Shown here piece after piece: positions 41,209 to 49,500 of a stretch of 64,000 nucleotides of DNA (within the stretch, counting starts at the first letter, position 1; the number at the start of each line of letters is the position of its first letter). Below the pieces are notes generated by a model. It ran no database searches. It saw nothing but the letters and a program-made list of their open reading frames with translations, and was not told where the DNA came from. Made by a program: the position numbers and the translations under genes. This DNA is from Herbaspirillum sp. SJZ106 (GTDB taxonomy: Bacteria; Pseudomonadota; Gammaproteobacteria; Burkholderiales; Burkholderiaceae_D): contig NZ_VFNI01000002.1 of the NCBI RefSeq assembly GCF_006715495.1, positions 682,001 through 746,000 on the forward strand, in the 5' to 3' direction.

Positions 41209-42345
41209 TCACGCCACTCCAACTGGAGCAATATCGCCCCAACCATCAACTATTGCGCTTGGAAGTACATGGTCCCGGATTTTTGCCAGATGTCCTCTGA
41301 ACAATTCATATCTGCCAGTCTTAAACTGAATCTGACCTGCTACCAAGCACGGGTGAACCCCCAGAATCTTTGCTAAACCAAGAAAATCTCTTTCTGGGAA
41401 TAATGGCGCTTTACGAGCGATGAAGCTGTCGATTTTTGCTTGTGGCGCACAGAAGTCCGCTGCAGCTGCATTTGCCAATTTCTCTTCCGTCGTAGTCGAG
41501 TACTCAGTCCCAATTTCGATATCTAGCATCGGTTCTGACATTCCGTGCCTCTGGAGGACATGCTCTAACTCGTGCCTTAAAACAAACCAGAAGTTGTCCA
41601 TCCGATCAAAGCGCAGCGTCATTCCTATCACAGGTGATCTCTCATCAAGCCATAAGCAGGCTCCATCAATTTTTGATGACTTGAGACCCTCCACAATTAC
41701 CAACCGAATTCCACATTCCGCGAGTAAGCGTGGGACATGTCGGGCTTCTTCAGGTGCGCTCAAGAAGCTCTTGAGTTTTACCAACGATGCCTTGGTACGT
41801 TCTTCGCTATATGCCGGCATTAGCATATCTGTTGCGATTTGCCTCACGCGGTAGAGCCATGCAATTTGGGCTTTTGACGCAGGCATGTCTGCGTCTGTTT
41901 TTTTTGCAGCATGAGGAAGTGAATTCACTTGGTCAAAGCTACCCGTGCCAAAGAAATTTGAGACAGAGGTTTCAATGGCCTCAATGTCCCGCACGTCTTC
42001 GACGTTTATCCACCCTCGTTTAATCATTTCGACAACCGGAATGTCGGCAAAAATCTTTGCTCGTAGTGCGCGTGTCGGATTCGGACGCACGATGATTCTT
42101 GCTTTTGCGAGGTCTAGGTTGCGCTGTAGCGTTAAAAATTTTTCCGCAGGAACTTCAAATACTTCTTCCAACGATATAGCCAACTCAGGAGTAACTGCTT
42201 TTTTTGCGCTGATTAGCTTGCTCACACCGCTTTCCTCTACGTCGAGAACAGTGGCCAGTAATCTGTTACTCCAACCCCTCTCGGCTAATAGCGTCTCTAT
42301 CAGTTGACCAGGGGTGCGGTAATTTTCGGAATCCATATTTGCCAT
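41209..42345 (-). CDS. XRE-type HTH regulator fused to ImmA/IrrE metallopeptidase
   Basis: 378 residues. The N-terminal HTH domain is TPGQLIETLLAERGWSNRLLATVLDVEESGVSKLISAKKAVTP (about 7-50). The C-terminal ImmA/IrrE-type domain has the zinc-protease motif LRHELEHVLQRHG near residue 270 (HExxH variant with H-E-L-E-H). Such proteins act as antitoxin-protease or derepression switches in mobile elements. ATG 42345 is the most plausible start; alternatives are ATG 42336 and an upstream codon at 42372. It diverges from the 486-residue nuclease-like gene across a 196-base promoter region. Confidence 0.8.
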   Translation of the reverse strand: MANMDSENYRTPGQLIETLLAERGWSNRLLATVLDVEESGVSKLISAKKAVTPELAISLEEVFEVPAEKFLTLQRNLDLAKARIIVRPNPTRALRAKIFADIPVVEMIKRGWINVEDVRDIEAIETSVSNFFGTGSFDQVNSLPHAAKKTDADMPASKAQIAWLYRVRQIATDMLMPAYSEERTKASLVKLKSFLSAPEEARHVPRLLAECGIRLVIVEGLKSSKIDGACLWLDERSPVIGMTLRFDRMDNFWFVLRHELEHVLQRHGMSEPMLDIEIGTEYSTTTEEKLANAAAADFCAPQAKIDSFIARKAPLFPERDFLGLAKILGVHPCLVAGQIQFKTGRYELFRGHLAKIRDHVLPSAIVDGWGDIAPVGVA

Positions 42346-42541
42346 GATATGCCAACTTGCACAGAATCGCAAACATTGTAATTTGGAAATTTTTTTTTTG
42401 AGTGTGTCAGTTAGCTTGTGAAGGAGCAGGCACGCGATTGCCGGAATTGTGGAGTTACGTAACCAATAATTATGCTAACGTACAAAAAAAATTAACTACA
42501 TGGCGCCGAACGACGATCAAGAGCCAAAAGAGGAGGGCGGA

Positions 42542-44002
42542 ATGGGAAGCAGATTTAAAATCTATTTTTCTGATTTCTTCGGGGTAACACCGGAAGTAAT
42601 AGCGGAATATGGGGCGTTTAATATATCGCTTATCAACGATCTACCTCTTTTCGTTGATCCATTCCTTCTTTTCCACAGCGAAAATCCTGAATATCAGCAA
42701 TTGCATGCTGACATGATTAGCTATGTTCGCTTCTTAAAAACCCAGTCTGGCAACCAGCTGTCTCCTGGTGCATTGAAGATGTGGTTCTATTTCCCAGAAA
42801 TTAAAGAGAATTGGCTTGGATATAGCAAGTCTGGGAATGGAGGCCGAGGTTTAGGGAAAACTTTTGCACGAGTTTTAAAACTCAACCTCACTCAAGTTTT
42901 CAAGGACTTCGGAAACGAGGTACACACAGGAACTCACTTAGAAAAGCTAACCCTTGTCAAAAATGGTATTGGGAAAGATCAAATCAGTGACTTCACATGT
43001 AATCTAATTTGTGGATTTTTGGCTAAATACACAGAAGAATTTGCGAAGAAACATATTCACAAAAGTAGGCTAGCCAAATTTAACGTTCCGAAAGTGTACT
43101 TTGATTCGAGAACAAAATCGTGGGCAGCTAAACAATTCTTGTTGCCTAAATTTGGAGATCAGTTCGTTTTGCTGACCCCGGTTGACATCCTTACCAAGGA
43201 TGAGGCTTGGATTAGTCATCGTGGATTTGTGGAGGATTATTCCTCGGTAATGTCGAGCATTGACAATGATCAATTGCGGAGCCAGATCAATACATATTTC
43301 ACTTCTACTTTGCCTCTTGATGCTACTCAGGAAGAGCTTGAAACTACGTTGGAGAAGTTGATCAATAAATTCCCTGTTGTTTTAGATTACTACATACGTT
43401 TGAGGGAAAAGGAAGGCAGTGGTGCGAGAGTACTGAGTTCGGAAAAATTAAAACAAGCAAGTGATCTATTTCTTACTCAGCTGAAAGAGTTGGTTGGAAG
43501 ATTGGATAAAACTAAGTTTTATCAAACTATTCCAAATAGCTTTGTGGAAGGTTTGGAGCGGGTTAAATATCTGAAGGACGTCATTGAAAAGCAGGATGGA
43601 TACAAGCTTTTTCTCGTAGGCGGAAAGCCGCTAAAAAGAGAGGCAGATCTCCAGATCATGTTTAAACTTACGTGGTTCGCTTCTGCATTTGATGCAAACG
43701 CAGAGGTAAACAATGGCCGAGGCCCTGCCGATTTTGTTGTTTCCTATGGTAGTGCTGACAAAACAATTATCGAATTTAAGCTGGCAAGTAATAACAAACT
43801 AGAGGGGAATCTTCTCAAACAAGCCGAAATTTATACTGATGCAGCACGGGCGACTCATCCGCCAATTAAGGCGATTTTGTATTTTTCCATGACGGAGCTT
43901 GCTAAGGTGCAGCGTCTGTTGAAGAAGCACGGCTTGGAGAGGAAAAAGGAAATTGTGCTTATTGACGCAATTCCAGAGAAAGCATCAGCATCTAAGGCCT
44001 AG
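42542..44002 (+). CDS. Uncharacterised 486-residue protein with C-terminal PD-(D/E)XK-like domain
   Basis: It starts MGSRFKIYFSDFFGV after a strong aggagggcgga ribosome site; an ATG at 42500 lacks one. Residues 1-350 form an all-alpha-rich region with no recognised domain. Near the C-terminus, NNGRGPADFVVS...KTIIEFKLASN (about residues 400-425) has the Asp...Glu-x-Lys arrangement of PD-(D/E)XK nucleases, followed by helices. AT-rich and foreign in composition. It is the last gene before attR and a strong candidate for the effector of a defence system, on context only. Confidence 0.62.
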   Translation: MGSRFKIYFSDFFGVTPEVIAEYGAFNISLINDLPLFVDPFLLFHSENPEYQQLHADMISYVRFLKTQSGNQLSPGALKMWFYFPEIKENWLGYSKSGNGGRGLGKTFARVLKLNLTQVFKDFGNEVHTGTHLEKLTLVKNGIGKDQISDFTCNLICGFLAKYTEEFAKKHIHKSRLAKFNVPKVYFDSRTKSWAAKQFLLPKFGDQFVLLTPVDILTKDEAWISHRGFVEDYSSVMSSIDNDQLRSQINTYFTSTLPLDATQEELETTLEKLINKFPVVLDYYIRLREKEGSGARVLSSEKLKQASDLFLTQLKELVGRLDKTKFYQTIPNSFVEGLERVKYLKDVIEKQDGYKLFLVGGKPLKREADLQIMFKLTWFASAFDANAEVNNGRGPADFVVSYGSADKTIIEFKLASNNKLEGNLLKQAEIYTDAARATHPPIKAILYFSMTELAKVQRLLKKHGLERKKEIVLIDAIPEKASASKA

Positions 44003-44187
44003 GCATGACGAAAGGGCAATCGAACTGGCATCCGTAGGAGCTTGTAGAGAACGATAAAGCAACTATTGTTTGCAATTGCTACAGAGAAGCTGATCTAAGA
44101 ATTTTACGTGACATGGCGGATCTATTCTTGGCGTAACGTGACGAGCGAGGGCGAGCCAATATTCAATTAAATCAATGGGTTAATCCA

Positions 44188-44225
44188 ACTCATAATCCGT
44201 TGGTGCCGTGTTCGACTCACGGGGG
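44188..44225 (+). repeat. attR
   Basis: Right copy of the 38-bp direct repeat. It contains only the 3' portion of tRNA-Ile2 and lacks the D-arm and 5' acceptor strand, so it is not a functional tRNA. After five Gs it differs from attL (gggggagg versus ggggggg). Confidence 0.88.
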
Positions 44226-44241
44226 AGGCCACCAGTGCCAG

Positions 44242-44280
44242 AAAGGCTTTCAGTGCTATATGTGCTGAAAGCCTTTTTCT
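44242..44280 (+). terminator. Original tRNA-Ile2 terminator displaced by integration
   Basis: The stem aaaggctttcag with ctgaaagccttt, then TTTCT, lies 16 bases beyond attR. Before integration it would have followed the tRNA directly. Confidence 0.8.
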
Positions 44281-44399
44281 TTGTCTGTGCAACCGCAGTG
44301 TAACCAGTTGTTTGCAATCTAATTCCATTCCTATCAGTCACAAATTGTGCCGTCTTACGGATCGCTTCTTGATCCTCTGATTGGTTTGGCATGTGTCGC

Positions 44400-44600
44400 G
44401 CCCGCCGTGTCGAAGGAGGTGCGCGTGATCGACGCCGTCATGCTCCGCCACCATGCGCTCGAGCTTTTCATTCTCAGATTCCAGGTTTATATGGCGCCGC
44501 GCATCAGCGGCCTCCATACCGCCGAATTTATTTCCCCGCTGGTAAAAAGCTTGCTCCGTAATGTTGCGGCGCTTGAGCAGATCCGACCTCTCCCCTGATT
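44400..44600 (-). pseudogene. IS3-family transposase OrfA remnant
   Basis: On the minus strand the sequence translates as LLKRRNITEQAFYQRGNKFGGME, followed by NLESENEKLERMVAEHDG. This is a decayed copy of the second half of IS3-family OrfA (consensus-like FYRWRNKFGGMEV and LE.EN..LK.MVA). There is no start codon and no orfB. Confidence 0.72.
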
Positions 44601-44649
44601 TGAGTAGTGCGGCGATCTAGAGTCCAATCACGTAGTCAGGAGCTTGGAC

Positions 44650-44784
44650 ATGAAGACGCGATTCACCGAAGAGCAGGTCATCGGCCTTATCGATGTCATT
44701 GAGGGATTATTGAGAATTTTCGCTCCCTGTGAGGGGGAGGCCGATAATTTCGCTCGAAAGACTGTCTTGCGTCTTTCCAAATGA
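44650..44784 (+). pseudogene. IS3-family OrfA N-terminal stub
   Basis: Preceded by caggagcttggac, the 44-codon frame starts MKTRFTEEQVIGLI, the hallmark beginning of IS3-family OrfA. It then switches to unrelated sequence and stops. It is a second, oppositely oriented fragment beside the minus-strand remnant, indicating nested insertions or a rearrangement at this chromosomal hotspot. Confidence 0.7.
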
Positions 44785-44900
44785 ACCTACCAGAAAAGGC
44801 ATGAGGCAGTGCGCTAACCCACACGCTAATTAGTGAACATCGTTCTCGCTATCCGATGCCAATGGTCTTATTTTCAAAGAAAGGTATCGGCGGGATAAAG

Positions 44901-45668
44901 ATGGAAATACTAGGTAATAAAGTCAGCATGATTTTCGATAAGGAAACACTGCGTGTCTATTGTCGAACGGGTTGGAGCGGCCAATGTAATGACCGGCCGG
45001 ATATTGAAATCCGCCATGAAGATCGGCCTGCAGAGGTAATGACAGAAGTGCTGAAGACGCTGTCCGTCATCTATCCGTCGATACAAAACCGCGTTGATAT
45101 CGTTATAGGCAGCCCTTGGGCGCATTCTGTCGTATTGCCCTGGGCCGACTATGCATGGTCGTTGCGGACCTGGAAATCCTATGCGCAGGCCCAATTTGCC
45201 GCGCGTATGCCAGATATGCAATTGAAGATTCGCATTCTGGATGAAGAGCATGGCTACTCCAGGATCGGCGTGGGAATCCACTATGGTTTTCAGATCGCCA
45301 TCAGGCGCGCGGTTGCTGAAGCAGGATGGAAGATATCGGGTATGCGCGACTTGTTGTCGTTCTCGCTTTCTGCCAATGCCGATGCTATTCAGGACGAGGA
45401 TTTTTGCTTTCTCCTCGCCGAAAAAGAAGTTGTTACATGCCTTTTCCGGCACCGCAGGGAGTGGCGCAACGCAGTTTCCTTTCCCCGGATCGATAACACG
45501 ATCGTCGAGTGGATCAAGGTAGGCGCACTGATTTCAGGGCAGCCGGAGCCAGAAAAAGTCTACGCGATTGGTACTGATTTTCTCGGGTGTACAAAGAAAT
45601 TCGTCACTCGCCAAGTGCCGGATCGTCCGCTTGGACTGCCTCTCCAGCATTCGTATTGCACTGCCTGA
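44901..45668 (+). CDS. Putative PilM/GspL-like actin-fold protein upstream of the pilus genes
   Basis: 255 residues from the ATG at 44901 (45 bases inside a longer frame; ggcgggat precedes). VDIVIGSPWAHSVVLPW, YAQAQFAARMPD, then YGFQIAIRRAVAEAGWKISGMRDLLSFSLSAN and a CFLLAEKEVVTCLFRH segment recall the N-terminal actin-like half of GspL/PilM assembly proteins. Similarity is by eye only. It precedes the pilS gene by 350 bases on the same strand. It could assemble pili with the downstream operon or be unrelated. Confidence 0.45.
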   Translation: MEILGNKVSMIFDKETLRVYCRTGWSGQCNDRPDIEIRHEDRPAEVMTEVLKTLSVIYPSIQNRVDIVIGSPWAHSVVLPWADYAWSLRTWKSYAQAQFAARMPDMQLKIRILDEEHGYSRIGVGIHYGFQIAIRRAVAEAGWKISGMRDLLSFSLSANADAIQDEDFCFLLAEKEVVTCLFRHRREWRNAVSFPRIDNTIVEWIKVGALISGQPEPEKVYAIGTDFLGCTKKFVTRQVPDRPLGLPLQHSYCTA

Positions 45669-45699
45669 AATCGTCGTCTTCCTCCTCCTTGTTAGCCGT

Positions 45700-46580
45700 T
45701 CGGTGATCGGCATGAGCTCGATTTAGGAATGGGCCTATTGAAATCATGATTTTTTGAGGGAATGGCCCATATCAGGCGGAGTCGGATTTTTTTAGAATTT
45801 CGTACTGCATATAAAAGTTTATTTGGTCAGGAGACTGTTTGAGCGACGCCGTGTCGGCGAGCCTGGGGATGCATTGCTTTTGCGTCATCGGTGCCGTTTG
45901 ATGGAGCAGTCGAGTTTCCTCGGCAATTTTTCGTTAGACAGCGCTTAGCATGTGAGTCATGTGCTGGGCGAGCGGTCTGGCGGTGGCGAGGTTCTATTGG
46001 ATTTTTAGATAAATTTATGAGGTTTTCAGTAGTGGACATCAAGAATCGTGATTTTGATTTCGGGCGCCAGAGGGGCTTCACCCTGATCGAGGCGCTGGTT
46101 GTAATGATCGTAGGTATCGTCATTCTGGCGGCGGCGGCTGCGGGTATCGGCAAGCTGTTCCGGTCGTCGGAAATTGCGACGGAGTCGGGCAACATCACCC
46201 AGATCGCGGCCAGCGTGAGAGCGCTCAAGAGCGGCGTGGACGGATACAAGGGGCTTGACAATGCCTTGGCCATTCAATACAAGGCCATTCCCTCCAACAT
46301 GGCGCAGGACGCGAAGACTGGCGCCATCCTCAATGTCTGGACGGGGCAGGTGGACATCAAGGCCTCGGCGAACGATCAGGCTTTCTCCATCACGTACCCC
46401 AAGGTTCCGGAGGAGGCGTGCCAGCAGCTGCTGCTGAAGCTGCGCAGCGGCGGATGGGCCTCGGTGACGACGGGAGGGGAAGGCGGCCAGGCCATCACGC
46501 CATCGTCATCCTTGGCTGATGTCCGGAAGGCTTGCGCCAGCCCCGACAGCAACACCCTCACGTTTACGTCGCTTTCTTAA
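45700..46580 (+). repeat. Duplicated segment, copy A (leader plus pilS1)
   Basis: This segment and 51410-52296 are diverged copies. Shared landmarks include ggcctattga, atggcccatatc, an AT-rich tttttttagaatttcgta block and the run-up to the pilin gene. The 348 bases 45669-46016 hold no other gene and probably contain the pilin promoter (AT-rich at 45785-45835). Confidence 0.85.
46017..46580 (+). CDS. pilS: Type IVb prepilin PilS, copy 1
   Basis: 187 residues, major-pilin candidate. The prepilin peptidase site is RQRG/FTLIEALVVM with Glu at +5, after an 18-residue leader. A hydrophobic alpha1-N helix (VVMIVGIVILAAAAAGIGKLF) follows. Two cysteines (EEACQQLLL and KACASPDSN) in the C-terminal half fit the disulfide loop of type IVb PilS/TcpA pilins. 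ATG 46017 was chosen over upstream in-frame codons because it gives a leader of normal length. A close paralogue is at 51745-52296. Confidence 0.88.
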   Translation: MRFSVVDIKNRDFDFGRQRGFTLIEALVVMIVGIVILAAAAAGIGKLFRSSEIATESGNITQIAASVRALKSGVDGYKGLDNALAIQYKAIPSNMAQDAKTGAILNVWTGQVDIKASANDQAFSITYPKVPEEACQQLLLKLRSGGWASVTTGGEGGQAITPSSSLADVRKACASPDSNTLTFTSLS

Positions 46581-46666
46581 ATGGGTGCATCCAGGCGCGA
46601 GGAGGAAATTGCGTTGCTTCATCGTGTTTTCTTCTCGGCTTTCTTGTTTGCGCGGGAGAGTGGCGA

Positions 46667-47470
46667 ATGAATTGGGGCGCGGCGGCCGCCTTTCCTTTTT
46701 TGGGTGAGTGCTGTGCCGGCTTTGTAGGTCTTTGCGTCGGCAGTTTCCTCAATGTAGTGATACATCGGTTGCCGCTGGGATTGTTCGGGCGCGAGGGAAG
46801 TGGCGGGGGCGGGTGGGGCATATGCTTCTCGCGGTCCCGCTGCTGCCATTGCCGTGGCGCGATCGCGGCGAGGGATAACGTTCCGCTGCTCAGCTACCTC
46901 CTTCTGCGTGCGCGCTGTCGGCATTGCCGCGCGAGAATCTCGCCGCGTTACCCCATTGTCGAAGGCTTGGTCGCACTGCTCTTCGTGGTTGCCGCGATCC
47001 ACGCGGAAACGGAGTACGCATTAGCCGGGTTCTGCGTGTTGGCGGCGTTTCTTGTGGTCTTGGCCGCCATCGATCTGGATCACCTCATTTTGCCCGACGT
47101 GTTGACGGTGCCGCTCATCGGATTGGGCGTCGCTTTCAATGCGGGGCCTGGATTCATCGCGCTGCCTTTGTCCCTGCTGGGGGCGGTCGTGGGCTACGCG
47201 TTTCTTTGGAGCGTGGCCAGGGTCGCCGGGCGTATCGCCGGGCGCGAGGCATTGGGGCGGGGCGACGCGAAACTGCTGGCGGCGCTGGGCGCCTGGCTCG
47301 GGTTCGGGGCGATCGTGCCGGCGGTGGCGCTGGCCGTGCTGGTCAGCGCACTGGCGATGCTGGTGATGCGCCTGCGGCGCGGGGCCGATGCAACTTTCCA
47401 TACTTTACCTATGCCATTTGGCCCCAGCCTCGCAGCCGGCGGAGTGCTTGTGGCGCTATACAACATTTGA
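46667..47470 (+). CDS. pilU: Prepilin peptidase (PilD/PilU family)
   Basis: 267-residue membrane aspartyl protease that cleaves and N-methylates prepilins. The N-terminal part has CVGSFLNVVIHRLP, then two CxxC pairs (CCHC...CRHC) of the zinc/methylase region. The catalytic aspartates lie in AAIDLDHLILPD (about residue 140) and GRGDAKLLAALGAW (about residue 200). About seven helices. The start ATG has gggagag upstream. The stop overlaps the ribosome site of the next gene. Confidence 0.92.
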   Translation: MNWGAAAAFPFLGECCAGFVGLCVGSFLNVVIHRLPLGLFGREGSGGGGWGICFSRSRCCHCRGAIAARDNVPLLSYLLLRARCRHCRARISPRYPIVEGLVALLFVVAAIHAETEYALAGFCVLAAFLVVLAAIDLDHLILPDVLTVPLIGLGVAFNAGPGFIALPLSLLGAVVGYAFLWSVARVAGRIAGREALGRGDAKLLAALGAWLGFGAIVPAVALAVLVSALAMLVMRLRRGADATFHTLPMPFGPSLAAGGVLVALYNI

Positions 47471-47479
47471 GGCACGATT

Positions 47480-48994
47480 ATGCGGATCACACGCCCCACA
47501 CCAAAAACGCTCACCGGGCGAAGGCGGAATGCAGGCTTTACCTTGATCGAGGTAACCGTTGTGATCATTGTGATGACGGCAATGCTGGCTGCTGGAGCCG
47601 CCTACCTGAACCGATACAACGACAGCATCGCCAATGAATTGGTCGCCGGCCAGATGCGACGGCTGGGCGACGCGGCGGGGCAATACGTGGCTGACAACTA
47701 TGAAAAGCTGAGCAGTCAGGAAGGCGGCGCCTTGCTTGATTGGCGCGACATGAAGCGCTATCTGCCGCCGGGTATCGACCAGGACACCGTGAACCCGTTC
47801 GGCCAGAGGTACAACGGCGCGCTGAGGGTTGTTCCCTTGAAGGACGACAACAAGCGTATCGAGGTGCTGATCTTCACCGAGCCGGCGCGGGGAGCCAAGC
47901 AACCCGACGTGGCGACGCACTCGATGAAGGTGGCGCAGCTCATCGGCGCCGGCGGTCTTTATCTGGATCATGACGGTCGCAAGCCGGGAGCGCGCGCCGT
48001 GTACTGGAGCAGTTACGGCCAAATCAATGACCAAAGCAGTCTGGACGGATTCTTTAAGAATAAGCCCGCTGCCGTTGGGCAGATTTTCTACGCGCCGTTC
48101 ATGCGCGACACCTCCGGTCCGGGGACGCTTGCCGGTGACCTGCTGCATCGCAAGAAGACAGATGGTCATCCTGAATGGAACAAGATGGAAACCGACATCG
48201 ATATGTCGAAACACAAGATCGATAATGTTGCGAGCGTCGATTTCTCAGGAGCATGGTCGGGAAGAAATCCATCGATTTATGTAGATCAGCGAGGTACTTC
48301 TGTCGTTGTCGATCCCGGCGATGGCGGGCGCATTGTGATGGGAGTTGACGGAGCTAATCCAACGGCGGACGTGTTGGCCAACAATTTAAGGGCAGGTGGT
48401 GACGTGGAGTTTGGCCAGCGTGTCAACATGACCGGAAAAAAATTTCATTCCGAGGGGGGACGTTGTGATGGTGTGGGCCTGACAATGACTCGTCTGGGGC
48501 GTCTCATGACGTGCGTCCGGGGGATCGGCGGTCCTGAGCGGGGGGGCGTTTGGCGGCCAGTCGCGTATAGGTTGGACGAGAGCTATGTTGGGCGATTGAA
48601 TGAGGGGCGCTCTGGAAGCGATTCTGCCGGAAAAAAAATGCGGTCGGGTAACTGGGATCGTATCGTGAACAACAATCTGACACCTGTTACCGTGATTGTG
48701 GCGAAGGCTAAACCGAACATAACTGACGCTTGTGCGATATACGTTTACGAAACACCCATTAGCATCACACCCTTTCGCTCGATGCCGAAAATGAATGACT
48801 TCCCCGAAGAGGATGAGTTACCCATTGCGGAGACAGCTATGGAGGCAGGTTATCTTCCTGATGGCTGGGCCTCCGTAGGGGATGGTGGAATGTGTAGCCT
48901 CACTTTTGTTGCTCGCGCCAATGCGATTTATTATGTGGTTTATGGCGGTGGTGGTGAAAAAGGGGAGTACGCAGTGCTCCAACCTGACGACTAA
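47480..48994 (+). CDS. pilV: PilV-type minor pilin/tip adhesin, copy 1
   Basis: 504 residues. The prepilin cleavage site is RRRNAG/FTLIEVTVVIIV, followed by a shufflon-type constant region: YLNRYNDSIANELVAGQM, GQYVADNYEKLSS, then KPGARAVYWSSYGQ. Residues 1-244 are almost identical to copy 2 at 49501; beyond that the sequences diverge, retaining GRIVMGVDG and CSLTFVARAN. In R64-like pili PilV sits at the tip and its C-terminus selects the recipient cell surface. The ribosome site gagg overlaps the pilU stop. Confidence 0.85.
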   Translation: MRITRPTPKTLTGRRRNAGFTLIEVTVVIIVMTAMLAAGAAYLNRYNDSIANELVAGQMRRLGDAAGQYVADNYEKLSSQEGGALLDWRDMKRYLPPGIDQDTVNPFGQRYNGALRVVPLKDDNKRIEVLIFTEPARGAKQPDVATHSMKVAQLIGAGGLYLDHDGRKPGARAVYWSSYGQINDQSSLDGFFKNKPAAVGQIFYAPFMRDTSGPGTLAGDLLHRKKTDGHPEWNKMETDIDMSKHKIDNVASVDFSGAWSGRNPSIYVDQRGTSVVVDPGDGGRIVMGVDGANPTADVLANNLRAGGDVEFGQRVNMTGKKFHSEGGRCDGVGLTMTRLGRLMTCVRGIGGPERGGVWRPVAYRLDESYVGRLNEGRSGSDSAGKKMRSGNWDRIVNNNLTPVTVIVAKAKPNITDACAIYVYETPISITPFRSMPKMNDFPEEDELPIAETAMEAGYLPDGWASVGDGGMCSLTFVARANAIYYVVYGGGGEKGEYAVLQPDD

Positions 48995-49500
48995 ATATAT
49001 GTGAGCGTTCGAAGTGGTACTTGCGCATACAGTCGGAGGAATATCACCGCCGTTTGTCATGCAATCGCTTTCTTCATTTCTGAGCTGAGGTCACCCGGTT
49101 CACGGGTGACGCTGATGTTGCCCTCCTCTTCCAAGATTCACTGACTTGCGGTCCGATTCAGATGCGCTTCGTTTCGATTGGGGAGAGGGCGCACGCCTGA
49201 TATTTCAGTTCTGACTCGATACGCTGAACGTGGCGCTCAAGCGAGAGGGTTTTTCGTTCAAGCGCTACCGCCTGTCGCTCAAAACACAACACTCGCAGGA
49301 ACTCGTCGTGCAGCAGGCCGCGATCGACCCGCCGCGGCAGGCCGGGCGCGCGAACGCCATTCGCTTGCACTGCCTCGACAACGCAGGCTTTGCGGATATC
49401 TGGCGGTTCAACGTAGCTGGTCACCACGACAATTTCTCTCAGATCGAGTCGAGCAAGCGCTGCCAACGCAGCAACTCCAATTCAACACTTGAGGCAGATT
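48995..49500. other. Spacer between the two pilV genes, with a block repeated after pilV2
   Basis: The first ~60 bases after the pilV1 stop (ctaaatatatgtgagcg...) recur after pilV2. The block 49327-49470 (gcgaacgccattcgcttgcactgcctcga...) recurs at 51180-51310. A 102-codon minus-strand frame in 49158-49466 and a shorter one at 51120-51311 share KACVxEAVQANGVR, so the block may be the decayed end of an unknown minus-strand gene. Confidence 0.6.

Noticed and set aside
44160-44240. A second tRNA-like sequence
   Set aside because: It contains only the 3' part of tRNA-Ile2 from the anticodon on; it is attR, not a gene.
44347-44598. An 83-codon plus-strand frame just beyond attR
   Set aside because: It lies antisense to the IS3 OrfA remnant and has no supporting features.
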